Assembly: GCA_965201085.1 (NCBI GenBank) | Contig: CBDAVS010000010.1 | Coordinates: 124,001 to 188,000, forward strand | Direction of reading: 5' to 3' | Source: JAPOUP01 sp965201085 | GTDB taxonomy: Bacteria > Pseudomonadota > Alphaproteobacteria > Rhodobacterales > Rhodobacteraceae | DNA: 64,000 bases | Shown: piece after piece, positions 1-9,714 of the stretch | Position numbering within the stretch: the stretch's first letter is position 1 | How the letters are laid out: each line of letters begins with the position of its first letter | Notes under the pieces: generated by a model | Told to the model about the DNA's origin: nothing | Databases searched by the model: none | What the model saw: the letters and a program-made list of their open reading frames with translations, nothing else | Made by a program: the position numbers and the translations under genes

Positions 1-551
1 TGCCCGTTGGGCAGACGTCTGATGCCATCGACCTGGCAGCCGCGCTTTATCCTGGCTCCGTATTTTCGAGCCCCGAGCGCCAAACCCATGGTAACTGAAT
101 AGGGATCGACATAACCTTCCTCGGGATCCCATGCTCCACCTTCGATATCCGATATGTCGAGCAGCGGGTGCTTCTCCGTGATCTCAGACGGGGTGATGAG
201 GTCGTATTCAAGACCGAGGCCGCGAAACCTGCCAGCGAGGTGTTTGAACTCCTCCATTCGTTCCTTTGTCTGAGCCAGAAAGATACCGCCGACGACATGG
301 AGGCCCACTTCCTGACCGACCTCATCGGCCAGACTGTCATAAAGGCGTAATGAATAGGCCTGGAGGGCTGAAAGACTGGCGTAGGCGCTTTGGGTATGCA
401 CGTTTCCGGCCGCGTGCCAGGTAGCACCCGCGGTCAGGTCACGGCGTTCCAGAAGCAGCACATCCCTGATGCCCGCCTTCGAGAGATGATAGAGTGTCGA
501 AACCCCGACGATGCCTCCACCGATAATGATTATGGATGAATGTTCTGTCAT
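1..551 (-). CDS. FAD-dependent oxidoreductase, dimethylglycine/sarcosine dehydrogenase-like (N-terminal part)
   Basis: The minus strand reads from an ATG at 551 off the left edge, giving about 183 residues. The start has a dinucleotide-binding loop (IIIIGGGIVGVSTLYHLSKAG, residues 7-27), then LLLERRDLTAGATWHAAGN, the pattern of DAO-fold enzymes of the dimethylglycine/sarcosine dehydrogenase group that oxidise N-methylated glycines with FAD. The C-terminal folate/GcvT part, if present, lies outside. A homocysteine methyltransferase stub at 6235 would fit a former betaine-degradation theme, but that link is inference. The visible part has no stop or frameshift. The family call is firm, the substrate is not. 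Confidence 0.8.
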   Translation of the reverse strand, partial: MTEHSSIIIIGGGIVGVSTLYHLSKAGIRDVLLLERRDLTAGATWHAAGNVHTQSAYASLSALQAYSLRLYDSLADEVGQEVGLHVVGGIFLAQTKERMEEFKHLAGRFRGLGLEYDLITPSEITEKHPLLDISDIEGGAWDPEEGYVDPYSVTMGLALGARKYGARIKRGCQVDGIRRLPNG

Positions 552-1118
552 GCGCGCTTTCGCTGTTTTCATTCTGCCCGGATAGGCGACACCAAAGGAT
601 CGGTGAAGTCACTCCGGCCATCGGGAACGCCGGAATCCCGCCGAGGGATGATTGGGAGCCGGGTGGGTGCCATTCCACGATCCTCTTCGACTTCAACAAC
701 CGATACGGAAATATGAACAAGACGCCATTGCCGTGCGCAGCTGCGGATACACTTTCGTTCAAAGTCATTGTCTCGACAACATTCCATAGCTTCCCGACCG
801 CTGGCCCGCGACGACAGCGATGATTCCCGTCACCGGAGCAAGGCTATCTTTGGGTCTCCTGGCAAGGGGTGGTTGCCGCTGAAACGGTGTAGGTTCGTCC
901 AAGATCCTTTCAGGGTTGGATCAGGCTATATTCAATTTGTCCATCATGCCGACGGCTGCGGTGCGGACAGGGACAGTCTGTCTGTCCTCGTTGGAGCGAA
1001 TGGATGAAGGATTGGCTGGCATATCGACCCGTGCCCCGGGTATTACAAAGCTCCGTATTCATGCTTTCGATTTCGTTGGTGTATCGTGCGGTCATGCAGT
1101 TCGGTCTCCGCCATTTCG
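552..1118. other. Intergenic stretch, no gene recognised
   Basis: About 570 bases upstream of the oxidoreductase. Several short open frames exist on both strands, but none has a recognisable domain or a convincing ribosome site. The stretch may contain further debris of the IS4-type element that follows. Confidence 0.5.
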
Positions 1119-1394
1119 ATGCCTGAATGGTTCGGTTTGGTGGAGGGGGAGGCCGACGCCGTGTTCGCCGCGACGGTCCTTGATCGGTACCGCAGGCGCT
1201 GGACGATAGCGACATGGTTCCGCACGCTGAAATCGGGCACGAGGATCAAGACCCGCAGGTTCGACGCGGTCGGTAACCTAAAAAGGTGCCTCGCCTTCGA
1301 CGCCGTAACCGCAGTCCAGGTCTCCGACCTGACCGCGCTCCCTGGGGACGAAATAGGTCTGGCAGGGCCTCGAGAGGTTCAACTGGGCCATACA
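1119..1394 (+). pseudogene. IS4-family transposase C-terminal fragment
   Basis: One frame reads PEWFGLVEG, then YRRRWTIATWFRTLKSG and KRCLAFDAVTAVQVSDL. This is the Y-(2)-R-(3)-E region and the following helix of Tn5/IS4-type transposases, where the usual text is YRRRW.IE.WFR.LKSG. The catalytic glutamate position (IE) now reads IA. No N-terminal half and no terminal repeats are visible. It is a dead fragment. Confidence 0.6.
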
Positions 1395-2120
1395 GATCCG
1401 CGACGCCCTCGGCGAATGGAGACGGGAATAGGATAATGTACAGGAGTGGGACTGTGTAGGCCCCCGCGCGGCGCGGCGGTCGTCAATCGCCAGTTCCCGG
1501 GCCTCGGGCCAGTGTTAGGTCCCGGAGCGGTCCCAGACCAATGTCGCGTCTGCGCCCCCGACGGTGACACGCAGGGTCCAGGATTTCCGGATAGTACCGT
1601 CCTTTTTGGCCAGGACGAGCAGAGACTGCCCGCTTCCGCGTCCGTCGCTGTAGCGGTCGGGGATTTTTACCCTTTCATAGAATTTTGAAGTCAGTCGCGT
1701 TGTTCTGTTACCCTGTCTTTACCCCTTTTGGGCGCTGGCAACGTCTGAAGCTGTTTGAGGTCAAGAGAAATGTATTGACGGCAATTTCCGGCGCTAACCG
1801 TTGTTTCCACGATGTAATTTTAGAAAAACGATGTAAACGCAAGCATTTGGAATTCGGTTGCTGCAGCACTGACCGCGTTCGTAAGGAAGCGCCCTGAAAC
1901 CCCTGCCACCGAGATGTTCCCCGAAGATGGCATCCACCTTCTCCGCCAAATTCTCGAGTCCCGGAGCTACCGTGACTTCGTCGGACCACCCGATGGTCAG
2001 GCACTCGACATGCGTGTTTGTCATCGACCCCCGGGCGAGTTTGCGTGCCGTACCCTTGCCGGACCCGGCTGATTCTGAGGCAATGTTGTGGAGCGGTGTG
2101 CCGGAATTTTTGGGTGGCCC
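1395..2120. other. Intergenic stretch with no supported gene
   Basis: About 725 bases between the IS4 fragment and the LuxR-type gene. The long antisense frame across 1794-2795 mirrors the regulator and is not credible. I see no RNA gene or repeat here. Confidence 0.5.
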
Positions 2121-2879
2121 ATGAACCTGATGGATGGTGAATCCAGCCTGGTCTTTTCGATCATGCAAGATCTCAGTGGTTAGTTCGATCATTCCGAGCT
2201 GCACCAACGCATGGGCCGGAAACCGCTCGACCGGCTGAAGGCCGACTACTTGGCCTCCTATGTCTGGGACGATGCCGGCGGACAGTTCGTCTCCTGCGTG
2301 CAGATCGACATGACCGACGACAATCTGCGCAGGTATGAGCGGTATTTCCAGTTCCATGACCCGATCACGCCAACCCTGCAGAAGCGTCGCAAAGCCACGC
2401 TTTTCAGCAGGGTCATGCGCCACGAACGGTTGGTGCGGATCGAGTTCCGCAACGATTTCCTCAAGCAGGACGGTCTGTGTTATGGCATGAATTTCTTCGC
2501 ATATGAACGGGGCGAGAATATCGGGGATCTGCGCATCTGGCGCAGCGCCAGTCGTGAGGACTTCACCCGGCGCGAGGCCCGGATCGTCGATACCATCGGT
2601 CGCCGCCTGGTCAACGCGATGATCAGGGCACGTGGGCGGACAGGACGCGCTCCCGCGTTCAGGTTCGCCCAGACCGCTGACAGCTTCGGCTTCACCGCTC
2701 GCGAGGCCGAGGTCGCCGACCAAATTGCCATGGGCCTGGCCGATGGGGAGATCTGCGCCAGACTGGGGTTTTCCAAACCCACGCTTCGTTCCCATATCGC
2801 CGCGATCTTCCGTAAGTCAGGGCTGAACCGACGTGCGCAGCTGGCGCCGTTCCTGGCCGAGAAAAACCATCATTTGTGA
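2121..2879 (+). pseudogene. LuxR-family transcriptional regulator with in-frame amber stop
   Basis: From an ATG at 2121 the frame reads 20 codons, hits TAG at 2181-2183, and continues in the same frame for 231 more codons. The continuation FDHSELHQRMGRKPLDRLKADYLASYVWD reads naturally across the stop, so this is one gene with a single nonsense mutation. The C-terminus (about residues 185-245, GFTAREAEVADQIAMGLADG) is a LuxR/FixJ helix-turn-helix; the first two thirds are an effector-type domain. An internal ATG at 2211 could restart translation and give a 222-residue product. It precedes a decayed amidase and ABC transporter gene set in the same direction, which it may once have controlled. 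Confidence 0.75.
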
Positions 2880-2938
2880 TGATAGCCCCGGTGCGGGGCC
2901 GATTCCTATCCTGCCCGTAATTGGACGGGGAGGGTCAC

Positions 2939-3264
2939 ATGTCGCGGGATATGTCCCAATGGGACGCCACGGATGTGGTTTTCGCGATTCGCAGGGGCAC
3001 GCTCCCCGCAGCGCGATATGCGGCCTCGGTGGCGGGAGCGCGCCAGCGAGTGCGCCGAACTGAACGCGGTCCAGACACTTGATCCCGACCACATGATCCG
3101 GTCTGGGATCCAACACCGGGGCGCCGCGCATTTCGCTGACCTGTCCGGTGTCCCAAGGCCTGCCGGTCGGGATCGAAATCAATGCTTTGCCAGGTCAGGA
3201 TCGCCAACTTCTGGCGCTGGCCAGCGCGGTAGTGCGCACGATGGCGCATCGAATGTCATCATAG
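2939..3264 (+). pseudogene. Amidase-signature enzyme, internally deleted and frameshifted
   Basis: A strong ribosome site (GGGGAGGG) precedes the ATG at 2939. The first frame gives MSQWDATDVVFAIRRGTL and RYAASV, an amidase N-terminus. The sense then moves to another frame (ERASECAELNAVQTLDPDHM). After a short gap a third stretch reads GLPVGIEINALPGQDRQLLA, the usual amidase C-terminus. The central catalytic Ser-Ser-Lys region is missing, so most of the gene has been deleted. It lies directly upstream of the transporter remnants, so it probably once hydrolysed the amide or urea-type substrate they imported. Confidence 0.65.
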
Positions 3265-3741
3265 TTGGTGTTATGGATGCGCCGGTCGTGTGTGGCCACC
3301 CGGATCCGCGCTATGGTCGGCAACCCGGAACTGGCACAGGCCGTGGGCATCGACACCATGCGCCTGACGGCGGGGGCGATTGTCTTTTGCTGCTGCACCG
3401 CTGGTCTGGCGGACCCTGTCCTGGTTCCCACCATCCGGATCGAGCACATGATGGGGTTGGATTAACTGATCCGCTCGTTCTTTGCGCTCGTCGTCGGAGG
3501 TTTGGGCAGTCTGTCGGGTCTGTGCCTAGGCTCGGGGGTTGGCGCGGGTACGCAGTCCGTTCTGGGTGCGTTGGCCAGCCAGACCCATGGCTATCTGGCC
3601 GTTCTCGCGCCGTCGATTCTGTTCTTTGGCTCCGGCCCGATGGTCTTCGCTCTTCTGCCCAATAGCCTGCTACTGGCGGCGCTTCTGGTTGTACCGGAAG
3701 TGCTGGGCTCGTTCGCGGCCTATCAGATCGGGCTTTTCTGA
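3265..3741 (+). pseudogene. Branched-chain amino acid/urea-type ABC permease (LivH/UrtB), C-terminal part
   Basis: The frame reads TRIRAMVGNPELAQAVGIDT, the conserved cytoplasmic loop of LivH-type permeases. It meets TAA at 3463-3465 in place of an expected Tyr or Trp codon, and continues in frame as LIRSFFALVVGGLGSLSG with further membrane segments to 3741. The N-terminal half is absent. The order permease, permease, ATPase, ATPase in this stretch is that of the hydrophobic amino acid transporter family. Confidence 0.7.
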
Positions 3742-4425
3742 TCTACGGCATCGCGGCGCAGGGTATCGGGTATCTATAGGGCCGTACGGGTGTGCTGCCG
3801 CTGGGGCAGGCCCTGTTTTTGGCGTGGCGGTGTGGGCCGGCATCTGTTGAAGGCGGCGGTGGCGTTGGTCGCGATCGCCCTGATCGCTCTCGCCCTGGCC
3901 GCTCTGGTTTTTCGCGGGCGGACTGACAGCGGGCCGTACCTTTCCCTGATTACCTTGGTGCTGGTCATGATCGCCGAACAGATCGCGGGCACTGCCACCG
4001 GACTGACCGGTGGCTTCAACGGCATGTCGGGATTCTGCGCTCCGGGCGGGCTCGATCCGTGTGGGTCGCTTTATTAAGTGATCGTAGCGGTGACCGTGGC
4101 GGTCACGCTCGCCCTGTCGGTCCTGGACCTTCTGTCGGTGAGCCTGGTGGTGCGCGCCGTGGCGGACAATGAGCCGCGTCCGCAGCCGCTTGGTTTTCCG
4201 ACCCATGCGGTCAAAGGGGCGGCTTTCGCGCTGTCCGCTGAACTGCTGATCGCTGCGGCGGTGGGCGGTCGGTTTCACGTTATGGGACCCTTGTTCGGGG
4301 CGGTGTCGGTCGGATGGGCCGCGGCGGAACTGCGCGACATATTCCCGTATTGGCAAATATTGATGGCGATGGCTTTTATCCTTGTGGTTCTGCGGGTGCC
4401 AGGTGGCATTGCCGAACTGTACTAA
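3740..4425 (+). pseudogene. Branched-chain amino acid/urea-type ABC permease (LivM/UrtC)
   Basis: The N-terminal sense is LIYGIAAQGIGYL, then an amber codon, then GRTGVLPLGQALF, typical of LivM/UrtC. A frame change leads into hydrophobic segments (LLKAAVALVAIALIALALAA) and the loop YLSLITLVLVMIAEQIAGT. A TAA at 4075-4077 interrupts again before VIVAVTVAVTLALSVL. A segment after AVKGAAFALSA appears deleted, and the end reads PYWQILMAMAFILVVLRVPGG. At least two stops and one frameshift make it non-functional. Confidence 0.72.
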
Positions 4426-4449
4426 ACCCTGTTCCACCGTCTTTTCCCC

Positions 4450-5262
4450 GTGCGCCCGGTGGTGCCTGTGTTACCAATTCCCGCCCCTGCGCCCAAGACC
4501 GTACATTCCGCGAGATCGCTCGTTTTCGACCGCGTGCGTCTGCGGATCGGTGTGGTGGACATCCTGAACGGTGTCAGTTTCACGACACCCATCGCTGGCA
4601 CCGTCAGCATCATAGATCCCAGCGGCGCTGGCAAGACAGGCGCGCTGAACGCCATCACCGGAACGCATCCGCTGACCGTTGGACGCATCCTGCCTGGTGA
4701 CCGACGCATCGACAGCCGCACGCCGCATAGGGTATTGGGCAGCGGTGTGGGGCGCAAACTGCAGGTGCCGTCGGTGTTTTCCTCAATGACCGTCGTGGAA
4801 AACCTGGCCTTGGCGATGATGGCCAACCGGGCAAGGATCACCGATCTGTTTCGTCCGGCGACCCTGCGGTGGCGCGGCGATGCGCTGACCCGGGTGCCGC
4901 AGCATCCGGGGGCACCCGTCGGCGGGAACCTCAACCAGCCGGTCAGGGTCTTGCCGCAGGGCCACCGCCAGTTTCTGGAATACGCGATGACCGTCGCGGC
5001 CGAGCCGCCGGTTCTGCTGCTGAATGAGCCCTGCGCAGGGCTTTCCCCTGACGAGACGTCGCTGATGACCGATCTGGTCCGTGGCCATCAGCGGCAGACC
5101 AAAGGTCTGGTGATCGTGATCGAACATGACATTTGCATTGTCGAGGCGATCTCCGACAAGGTACTCGTTCTGCATCAGGGGCATGTTCTCGCCTTCGACA
5201 GTTTCGCCGCTGTGCGCGCCGACCCAGAGGTTCAGGCGGTCTATGTGGGGGGCACGAAATGA
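4450..5262 (+). pseudogene. LivG/UrtD-type ABC ATPase, open frame with ruined ATP-binding motifs
   Basis: The frame is open for 270 residues from a GTG at 4450, yet the catalytic motifs are damaged. Walker A reads IDPSGAGKTG (usual form GPNGAGKTT), the signature region reads VLPQGHRQFLE (usual LSHGQRQWLE), and Walker B reads VLLLNEPCAGL with Asn in place of the metal-coordinating Asp. The H-loop (IVIEHD) survives. An annotation tool would call it intact, but I judge it inactive because of these substitutions and because its partner genes are broken. The TGA overlaps the ATG of the next ATPase gene. Confidence 0.68.
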
Positions 5263-5928
5263 CCGCCCTGCTTCACGTCGATCACTTGACAGGCGGCTAC
5301 CGTGATACGTGCGTGACATTTGATGTCAGTGCCCGGATCGAAGCGGGACAGGTCCTGGGTGTATTTGGTCGCATTGGGGTTGGAAAGACCACACTGGCGC
5401 GTCTGGTGCGGGGCGGTTTGCCCGCCGCTGAGGGAGAGATCTCACTGCGTGGCGTTCCGGTGACGCAATTGCCCGCGCATGCGCGCCGTGCATGCGGAGT
5501 GGGCTATATGCCCCGGACCAACACGGTCTTTGATGATCTGAGCGTGCGGGAAAACCTGACCATCGGGACCAATCGAAGCCTGTTTCGATCGATTTCCGGG
5601 ACTGGCCGAACGCATGGACAGGATCGCCTGCACCCTGTCCGGTGGGGAGCGCAAGATCCTCGCCTTTGTCCGGGCCATTATCGAGGACACGGAAGGCATC
5701 GTCTTGGACGGGCCGTCCGAAGGGGTTCAGCCGGAGAATATCGGCCACATGGCCACCTGTATCCGTGAACGGGTTGGCGGTGCCGTTGTGCTGCTGTGCG
5801 AATAGAATCTGGGTTTTCTGGCAGACGTTTCGAACCGCTTTCTGGGTCTTGAAGCCGGTTTTGTGGTTCCGGACGCGTCCGCCGATACCACTTCACCCGA
5901 GGATATGCGAGCGGTTCTTGCACTGTAG
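5259..5928 (+). pseudogene. LivF/UrtE-type ABC ATPase, frameshifted
   Basis: The ATG at 5259 overlaps the previous stop. Walker A reads GRIGVGKTTLA (Ile replaces the usual Asn). The Q-loop side reads GYMPRTNTVFDDLSVRENLT. Near 5590 the sense moves to another frame (FPGLAERMDRIACTLSGGER), which contains the ABC signature and a Walker B reading IVLDGPSEG (usual LDEPSEG). A TAG at 5803-5805 and a final stop at 5926-5928 end the sense. It is the last gene of the decayed transporter. Confidence 0.72.
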
Positions 5929-6234
5929 AATGGCAATAGGATCTAGCTGGTCAGTCCGGTCCCGAAAAGTATTGGCGATGCCTCAAATTCTCAAATCTGG
6001 ACGACTGCGTGTTCCAGGCTAGATCGGCATGATCCGGAAGCTTGCTTACCGTTTGCCCATGCCCAAGCACGCGACCCGATACTCTCGTCACTTTGGCTTG
6101 GAGTTTGCCTGGCCTTTCGGATGAGCGGCGGGTGCGAAAGGACCGCTTTTCGGAAGCGGGGATCATCGGGATCTGGATATGGGTATCCCGATTCCGTTCC
6201 AGTTTTGCGACCAACGACAGTTCGATGATTGCCA
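5929..6234. other. Intergenic, nothing recognised
   Basis: About 300 bases between the decayed LivF gene and a methyltransferase stub. I see no coding sense, RNA or repeat. Confidence 0.5.
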
Positions 6235-6360
6235 ATGAACCGTTACACACGATTGATGCGGCGTATCGGCGAGGGTGAAAGGATCCTGATCGACGGCGCG
6301 AGCGGAACCGAAATCGAAAGGCGCGGCGTTCCTCGGCTGCATTCCCCTGAAGCGCTCGGC
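6235..6360 (+). pseudogene. Homocysteine S-methyltransferase (BHMT-like) N-terminal stub
   Basis: The ATG at 6235 gives MNRYTRLMRRIGEGERILID followed by GASGTEIERRGVP, the characteristic start of homocysteine S-methyltransferase domains (DGATGTELERRG). The similarity ends after about 40 residues where the sequence runs into the 3' end of the convergent ABC ATPase gene, so the rest was lost by a rearrangement. Confidence 0.6.
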
Positions 6361-6367
6361 GGAGACT

Positions 6368-7114
6368 CTACAGAATCTGGCTCAGAAACTCGCGGGTGCG
6401 CGGATCGGAAGCTTGGTCGAAAAATGTGCCGGGTGGGCCGTGCTCGACGATCACACCGAGGTCGGTGAAGTAGATGTGATCGGCGATTTCGCGGGCGAAG
6501 CCCATTTCATGGGTGACGAGGATGCAGGTCATGCCGTCCGCCGCGAGCTCCTTGATCGTCACCAGGACTTCCTTGACCGTTTCGGGATCCAGCGCGGCAG
6601 TGACCTCATCGAACAGCATCACGTCGGGGTTCATCGCCAGCGACCGGGCGATGGCGACGCGCTGCTGCTGTCCCCCCGACAGTTCGCCGGGATAACTGTC
6701 CTCCTTTCCTTCAAGGCGCACCTTCCTGATCAGGTCGCGGGCATGTGCCTCGGCCTCGGCCCTGTCCTGCCGCAGAACCTTGATCGGCGCCATCATCACG
6801 TTCTGCAACGCGGTTTTATGAGGAAAAAGGTTGTACTGCTGAAAGACCATGCCGACCTTTTTGCGCAGTTCCAATCTGTCGAGGTCAGGCGAGTGAACCT
6901 CGCGGCCGTTGACCCTGATCGAGCCGGATTGGATGTCGTTCAGCGCGTTTATGCAGCGGATCAAGGTTGATTTACCTGAGCCGGACGGGCCTATGATACA
7001 GATCACCTCTCCTCTCATGACATCGAACGAAATGCCTTTGATTACCTCAAGATCACCGAAGGATTTGTGCACGTCGCGCAGGGAAACGATTGGCTGTGCG
7101 GATGTATTCATCAT
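6368..7114 (-). CDS. Polar amino acid ABC transporter ATP-binding protein (GlnQ type)
   Basis: The ATPase of an intact amino acid importer, about 248 residues from the ATG at 7114. It shows Walker A GPSGSGKSTLIRC, Q-loop VFQQYNLFPH, signature LSGGQQQRVAIARSL, Walker B VMLFDEVTAALDP and H-loop VTHEM. I chose the start 8 bases after the upstream permease stop; a longer frame to 7210 would overlap that gene. It is last in a four-gene operon (binding protein, two permeases, ATPase) reading leftwards from 9714. The specificity is probably a polar amino acid or a related compound; the sequence does not say which. Confidence 0.9.
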   Translation of the reverse strand: MMNTSAQPIVSLRDVHKSFGDLEVIKGISFDVMRGEVICIIGPSGSGKSTLIRCINALNDIQSGSIRVNGREVHSPDLDRLELRKKVGMVFQQYNLFPHKTALQNVMMAPIKVLRQDRAEAEAHARDLIRKVRLEGKEDSYPGELSGGQQQRVAIARSLAMNPDVMLFDEVTAALDPETVKEVLVTIKELAADGMTCILVTHEMGFAREIADHIYFTDLGVIVEHGPPGTFFDQASDPRTREFLSQIL

Positions 7115-7122
7115 GCTGGCTT

Positions 7123-8040
7123 TCAGTTGTTGACCACGAAACGCCTTTCCAGGCGCCGGGTCCATTGAGCGATGGGATAGCTGTAGATGAAGAACCAGGA
7201 CATCAGCCACAGATACATGGGGATCAGGAGTTCGCTACGCCCCTCGGCGGCAAGCGCATCCTGGGTCAATGTCATGCCGTCGTTGACGCCCAGGATCGAG
7301 ATCAGCGGCGTCGACATCGTTAGGATGCAATACCAGTTCATCCAAGGTGGGATCATGCGTTTGACGCATTGAGGCAGTATGATCTGCCAGAGCGTCTGGG
7401 TGCGGCTGAAAGCCAGGCTTTCAGCCGATTCCCATTGACCTGTCGGAATGGAAGTGATCGCCCCGCGGACGATTTCCGAGACATTTGCCATGATCGGAAG
7501 GGATAGGGCGAAAGTGGCCTTGAGCCAGCCTGGAATGTCATAGCGTTCGCCGGCGATCTCAACGGTGAACGGCAGGAGCAGCATGAAGTAGAACAGAAGC
7601 ACAAGCCAAGGAGAATTCCGGAACAACTGGGTCGCCGCCCAGGAAAGGCAGCGAATCAGGCTGTTGGGGGATACCTGCCAGATGCCGAGCCAAAGGCCCA
7701 TTAACGTTCCCAGCGCCATGGCGATGAAGCTGACCGCGATGTTAAGTACGAATCCGCCGAATTCGCCCGAAGCGCCGAACAACATCAGCGGCGTCCACTT
7801 TATCAGCGTCTGAAGGACGGTTTGCTTCGGGTCGCCCTGCACCTGGGCAAAGGCGGTATCGATGAGCAGCCAGGTGGCCAGGAGCGTGGCCATCGTCCAG
7901 GCGACCTTTGGCGTGAAAGCGAAGCGTACCACATCATCCGCGTTCCATCTGCCGCCGCCGGCAGGCCTGAATGGCAGAATGACCGGCAGGTCGGTTGAGC
8001 TTCCTGTCCCGAAGGAAGATTTCATCCGCCGCTTCTTCAT
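7123..8040 (-). CDS. Polar amino acid ABC transporter permease (HisM/GlnP type), second permease
   Basis: An inner-membrane permease of about 305 residues. The ATG at 8040 forms an ATGA overlap with the stop of the preceding permease, which fixes the start. The N-terminal 40 residues are polar, then several hydrophobic helices follow. The EAA loop reads ESAESLAFSRTQTLWQIILP, the contact site for the ATPase. It is longer than a minimal HisM protein because of the extended N-terminus and a first periplasmic loop (AQVQGDPKQTVLQTLIKW). Its partners are the adjacent permease and ATPase. Confidence 0.88.
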   Translation of the reverse strand: MKKRRMKSSFGTGSSTDLPVILPFRPAGGGRWNADDVVRFAFTPKVAWTMATLLATWLLIDTAFAQVQGDPKQTVLQTLIKWTPLMLFGASGEFGGFVLNIAVSFIAMALGTLMGLWLGIWQVSPNSLIRCLSWAATQLFRNSPWLVLLFYFMLLLPFTVEIAGERYDIPGWLKATFALSLPIMANVSEIVRGAITSIPTGQWESAESLAFSRTQTLWQIILPQCVKRMIPPWMNWYCILTMSTPLISILGVNDGMTLTQDALAAEGRSELLIPMYLWLMSWFFIYSYPIAQWTRRLERRFVVNN

Positions 8041-8774
8041 TCGCCGAACCCCGGAACCTTGATCGTATGTTCCCATCGATGCATGAGCCAGACCAACAGT
8101 CCTACCAGGAGGATGTAGACGAACCACACCACGTTCATCATTTCCTCGACATTGTATTCGTCCGACCAGATCTGGTTGGCGACATAAAGCGTTTCGGGTG
8201 CCGCTATCGCGTAGGCCACGGTCGTGGTCTTGATCAGGTTGATGAGATTGTTGTTCAGCGCCGGCAGGCAGACCCGAAACGCCAATGGTAAGGTCACGTA
8301 TTGATAGACCTGCAGTCGGGTATAGCCGAGCGACTCCGCCGCTTCGGCGGTCGAGCGCGGGACCGCCTCGACGCCAGCGCGGAATATCTCCACGTTGAAG
8401 GCGCCCGCAAAAAACGAAAGCGACACCACGGCCCAGCCAAAACTGTTAAGGACGCCCCCCCTGATTCCAAACAGACTGGAAAGGGTGGCATCTACAGCGA
8501 AATAAAAGAAATAAAGCTGGATCAGTGGTGGCGTATTCCGAAAGAACTGAATGTATCCCTGCACGACGCGCCGAATCCAGACAAAATGCGACATCTGCAG
8601 CCAAGCGCCGACGATACCGATGATGACGCTGAAGATGATGCAAATGAAGGACAGGCGGATCGTGGTCCAAATGCCTTTAAGAAATCTGCCTCTATCCCAG
8701 TCATCGTAAAAAATGGTCAGCTTTATGCCGTGTTCTTTGTATAACCAAAAGAACCAATCCCAAACAATATCCAA
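8037..8774 (-). CDS. Polar amino acid ABC transporter permease, first permease
   Basis: An inner-membrane permease of the HisM/GlnP group with helices around SFICIIFSVIIGIVGAWL and an EAA loop STAEAAESLGYTRLQVYQYV. The open frame begins at a GTG at 8888, but that overlaps the binding-protein gene and gives an implausible low-complexity leader. I prefer a TTG at 8774 preceded by GGAAAG, giving about 245 residues. The true start is uncertain. It overlaps the next permease by ATGA, so the two are translationally coupled. Confidence 0.8.
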   Translation of the reverse strand: MDIVWDWFFWLYKEHGIKLTIFYDDWDRGRFLKGIWTTIRLSFICIIFSVIIGIVGAWLQMSHFVWIRRVVQGYIQFFRNTPPLIQLYFFYFAVDATLSSLFGIRGGVLNSFGWAVVSLSFFAGAFNVEIFRAGVEAVPRSTAEAAESLGYTRLQVYQYVTLPLAFRVCLPALNNNLINLIKTTTVAYAIAAPETLYVANQIWSDEYNVEEMMNVVWFVYILLVGLLVWLMHRWEHTIKVPGFGE

Positions 8775-8850
8775 TTGTTCCGTCTTTCCGTTGTCCTGAT
8801 AGGAGCGGACACCGCTGCGAGCGCGCCGGCCGCTCCGGGATTTTCGGGAC

Positions 8851-9714
8851 CTATTCGTCGTCGTAGGCGTCGTTGCAGATTTTCTCACCCGCCTTGCAGG
8901 CCTCGTGCATCTGCGCCAGCCATGCGGTGGCCGGGATGCCCCATTTGGCCTCCAGTTCGATCAGCAGACCGGAGGTGTGCCAGTCGATTATCGCCTCCGA
9001 TAGAAGACCGGCCAGACTGCCGCCGACTTCGTCAAGCGAGACCGCGGCGCCCCACGGCACATCGTCGACCGTCGGTGTCGCGATGCTATAGTCCGCCCAT
9101 TTCTCGGGTTCGTTGACCTTTCGGGGGATGAAGGCGCTGTCATCGTAGATCCATCCGACGCAGCGACCGTCCAGAAGCGCCTTTTCGACTTCGGGAACGC
9201 CTTTGAACGCGACAATCTCGGCGCCGTTTTTCAGTCCATGATCCTTATTGTACCACGCACCCTGAATGCCGCATATCGTCTTGCCTTCAAGGCTCCCCCA
9301 TCCGTCGATGCCCGAATCCCTGTGTGCGAGTACCGCGACGCCGGAGGAGTAATAGTCCGGCTGGAGGATTCCCACGACTTCGCGGCGCTCGGGCTTGTTG
9401 GACATGGTGGCGATGAACATGTCCACCTTGCCCTGCTCCAGAAACTGCATACGGTTGGACGCGACGACGACGACCTTCTCCAGCTCGATCGGCTTGCCCA
9501 CCGCTTCGCTGACCCGCATGACGAAATCATCGATCATGTCGTGTTCCATACCGATCAGATTCCCGTCGGCATCGCGCATGCCCCAGGGAGCATAGTCAGC
9601 CTTTACGCCAACGACGATCTTGCCCCGCTCGGCAATATCGTCAAGCACATCGGCGGATGCTGCAGTGGCTGAAAGTGCCAGTGCTGTGGCGCCGGTCAGA
9701 AATTGTTTGAACAT
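8851..9714 (-). CDS. Amino acid ABC transporter substrate-binding protein
   Basis: A periplasmic family-3 binding protein of about 287 residues. The start at 9714 is supported by AAAGGAGA seven bases upstream and by a clean signal peptide (MFKQFLTGATALALSATAAS, then ADVL). The mature part begins VLDDIAERGKIVVGVKADYA, followed by MEHDMIDDFV and the hinge-region text VDMFIATMSNKPERREVV. It is the first gene of the operon and delivers substrate to the two permeases and ATPase downstream. The ligand is unknown. Confidence 0.9.
   Translation of the reverse strand: MFKQFLTGATALALSATAASADVLDDIAERGKIVVGVKADYAPWGMRDADGNLIGMEHDMIDDFVMRVSEAVGKPIELEKVVVVASNRMQFLEQGKVDMFIATMSNKPERREVVGILQPDYYSSGVAVLAHRDSGIDGWGSLEGKTICGIQGAWYNKDHGLKNGAEIVAFKGVPEVEKALLDGRCVGWIYDDSAFIPRKVNEPEKWADYSIATPTVDDVPWGAAVSLDEVGGSLAGLLSEAIIDWHTSGLLIELEAKWGIPATAWLAQMHEACKAGEKICNDAYDDE

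Noticed and set aside
1794..2795. A 333-codon open frame on the minus strand
   Set aside because: It is antisense to the LuxR-type gene, which has clear family motifs. The minus frame has no recognisable domain.
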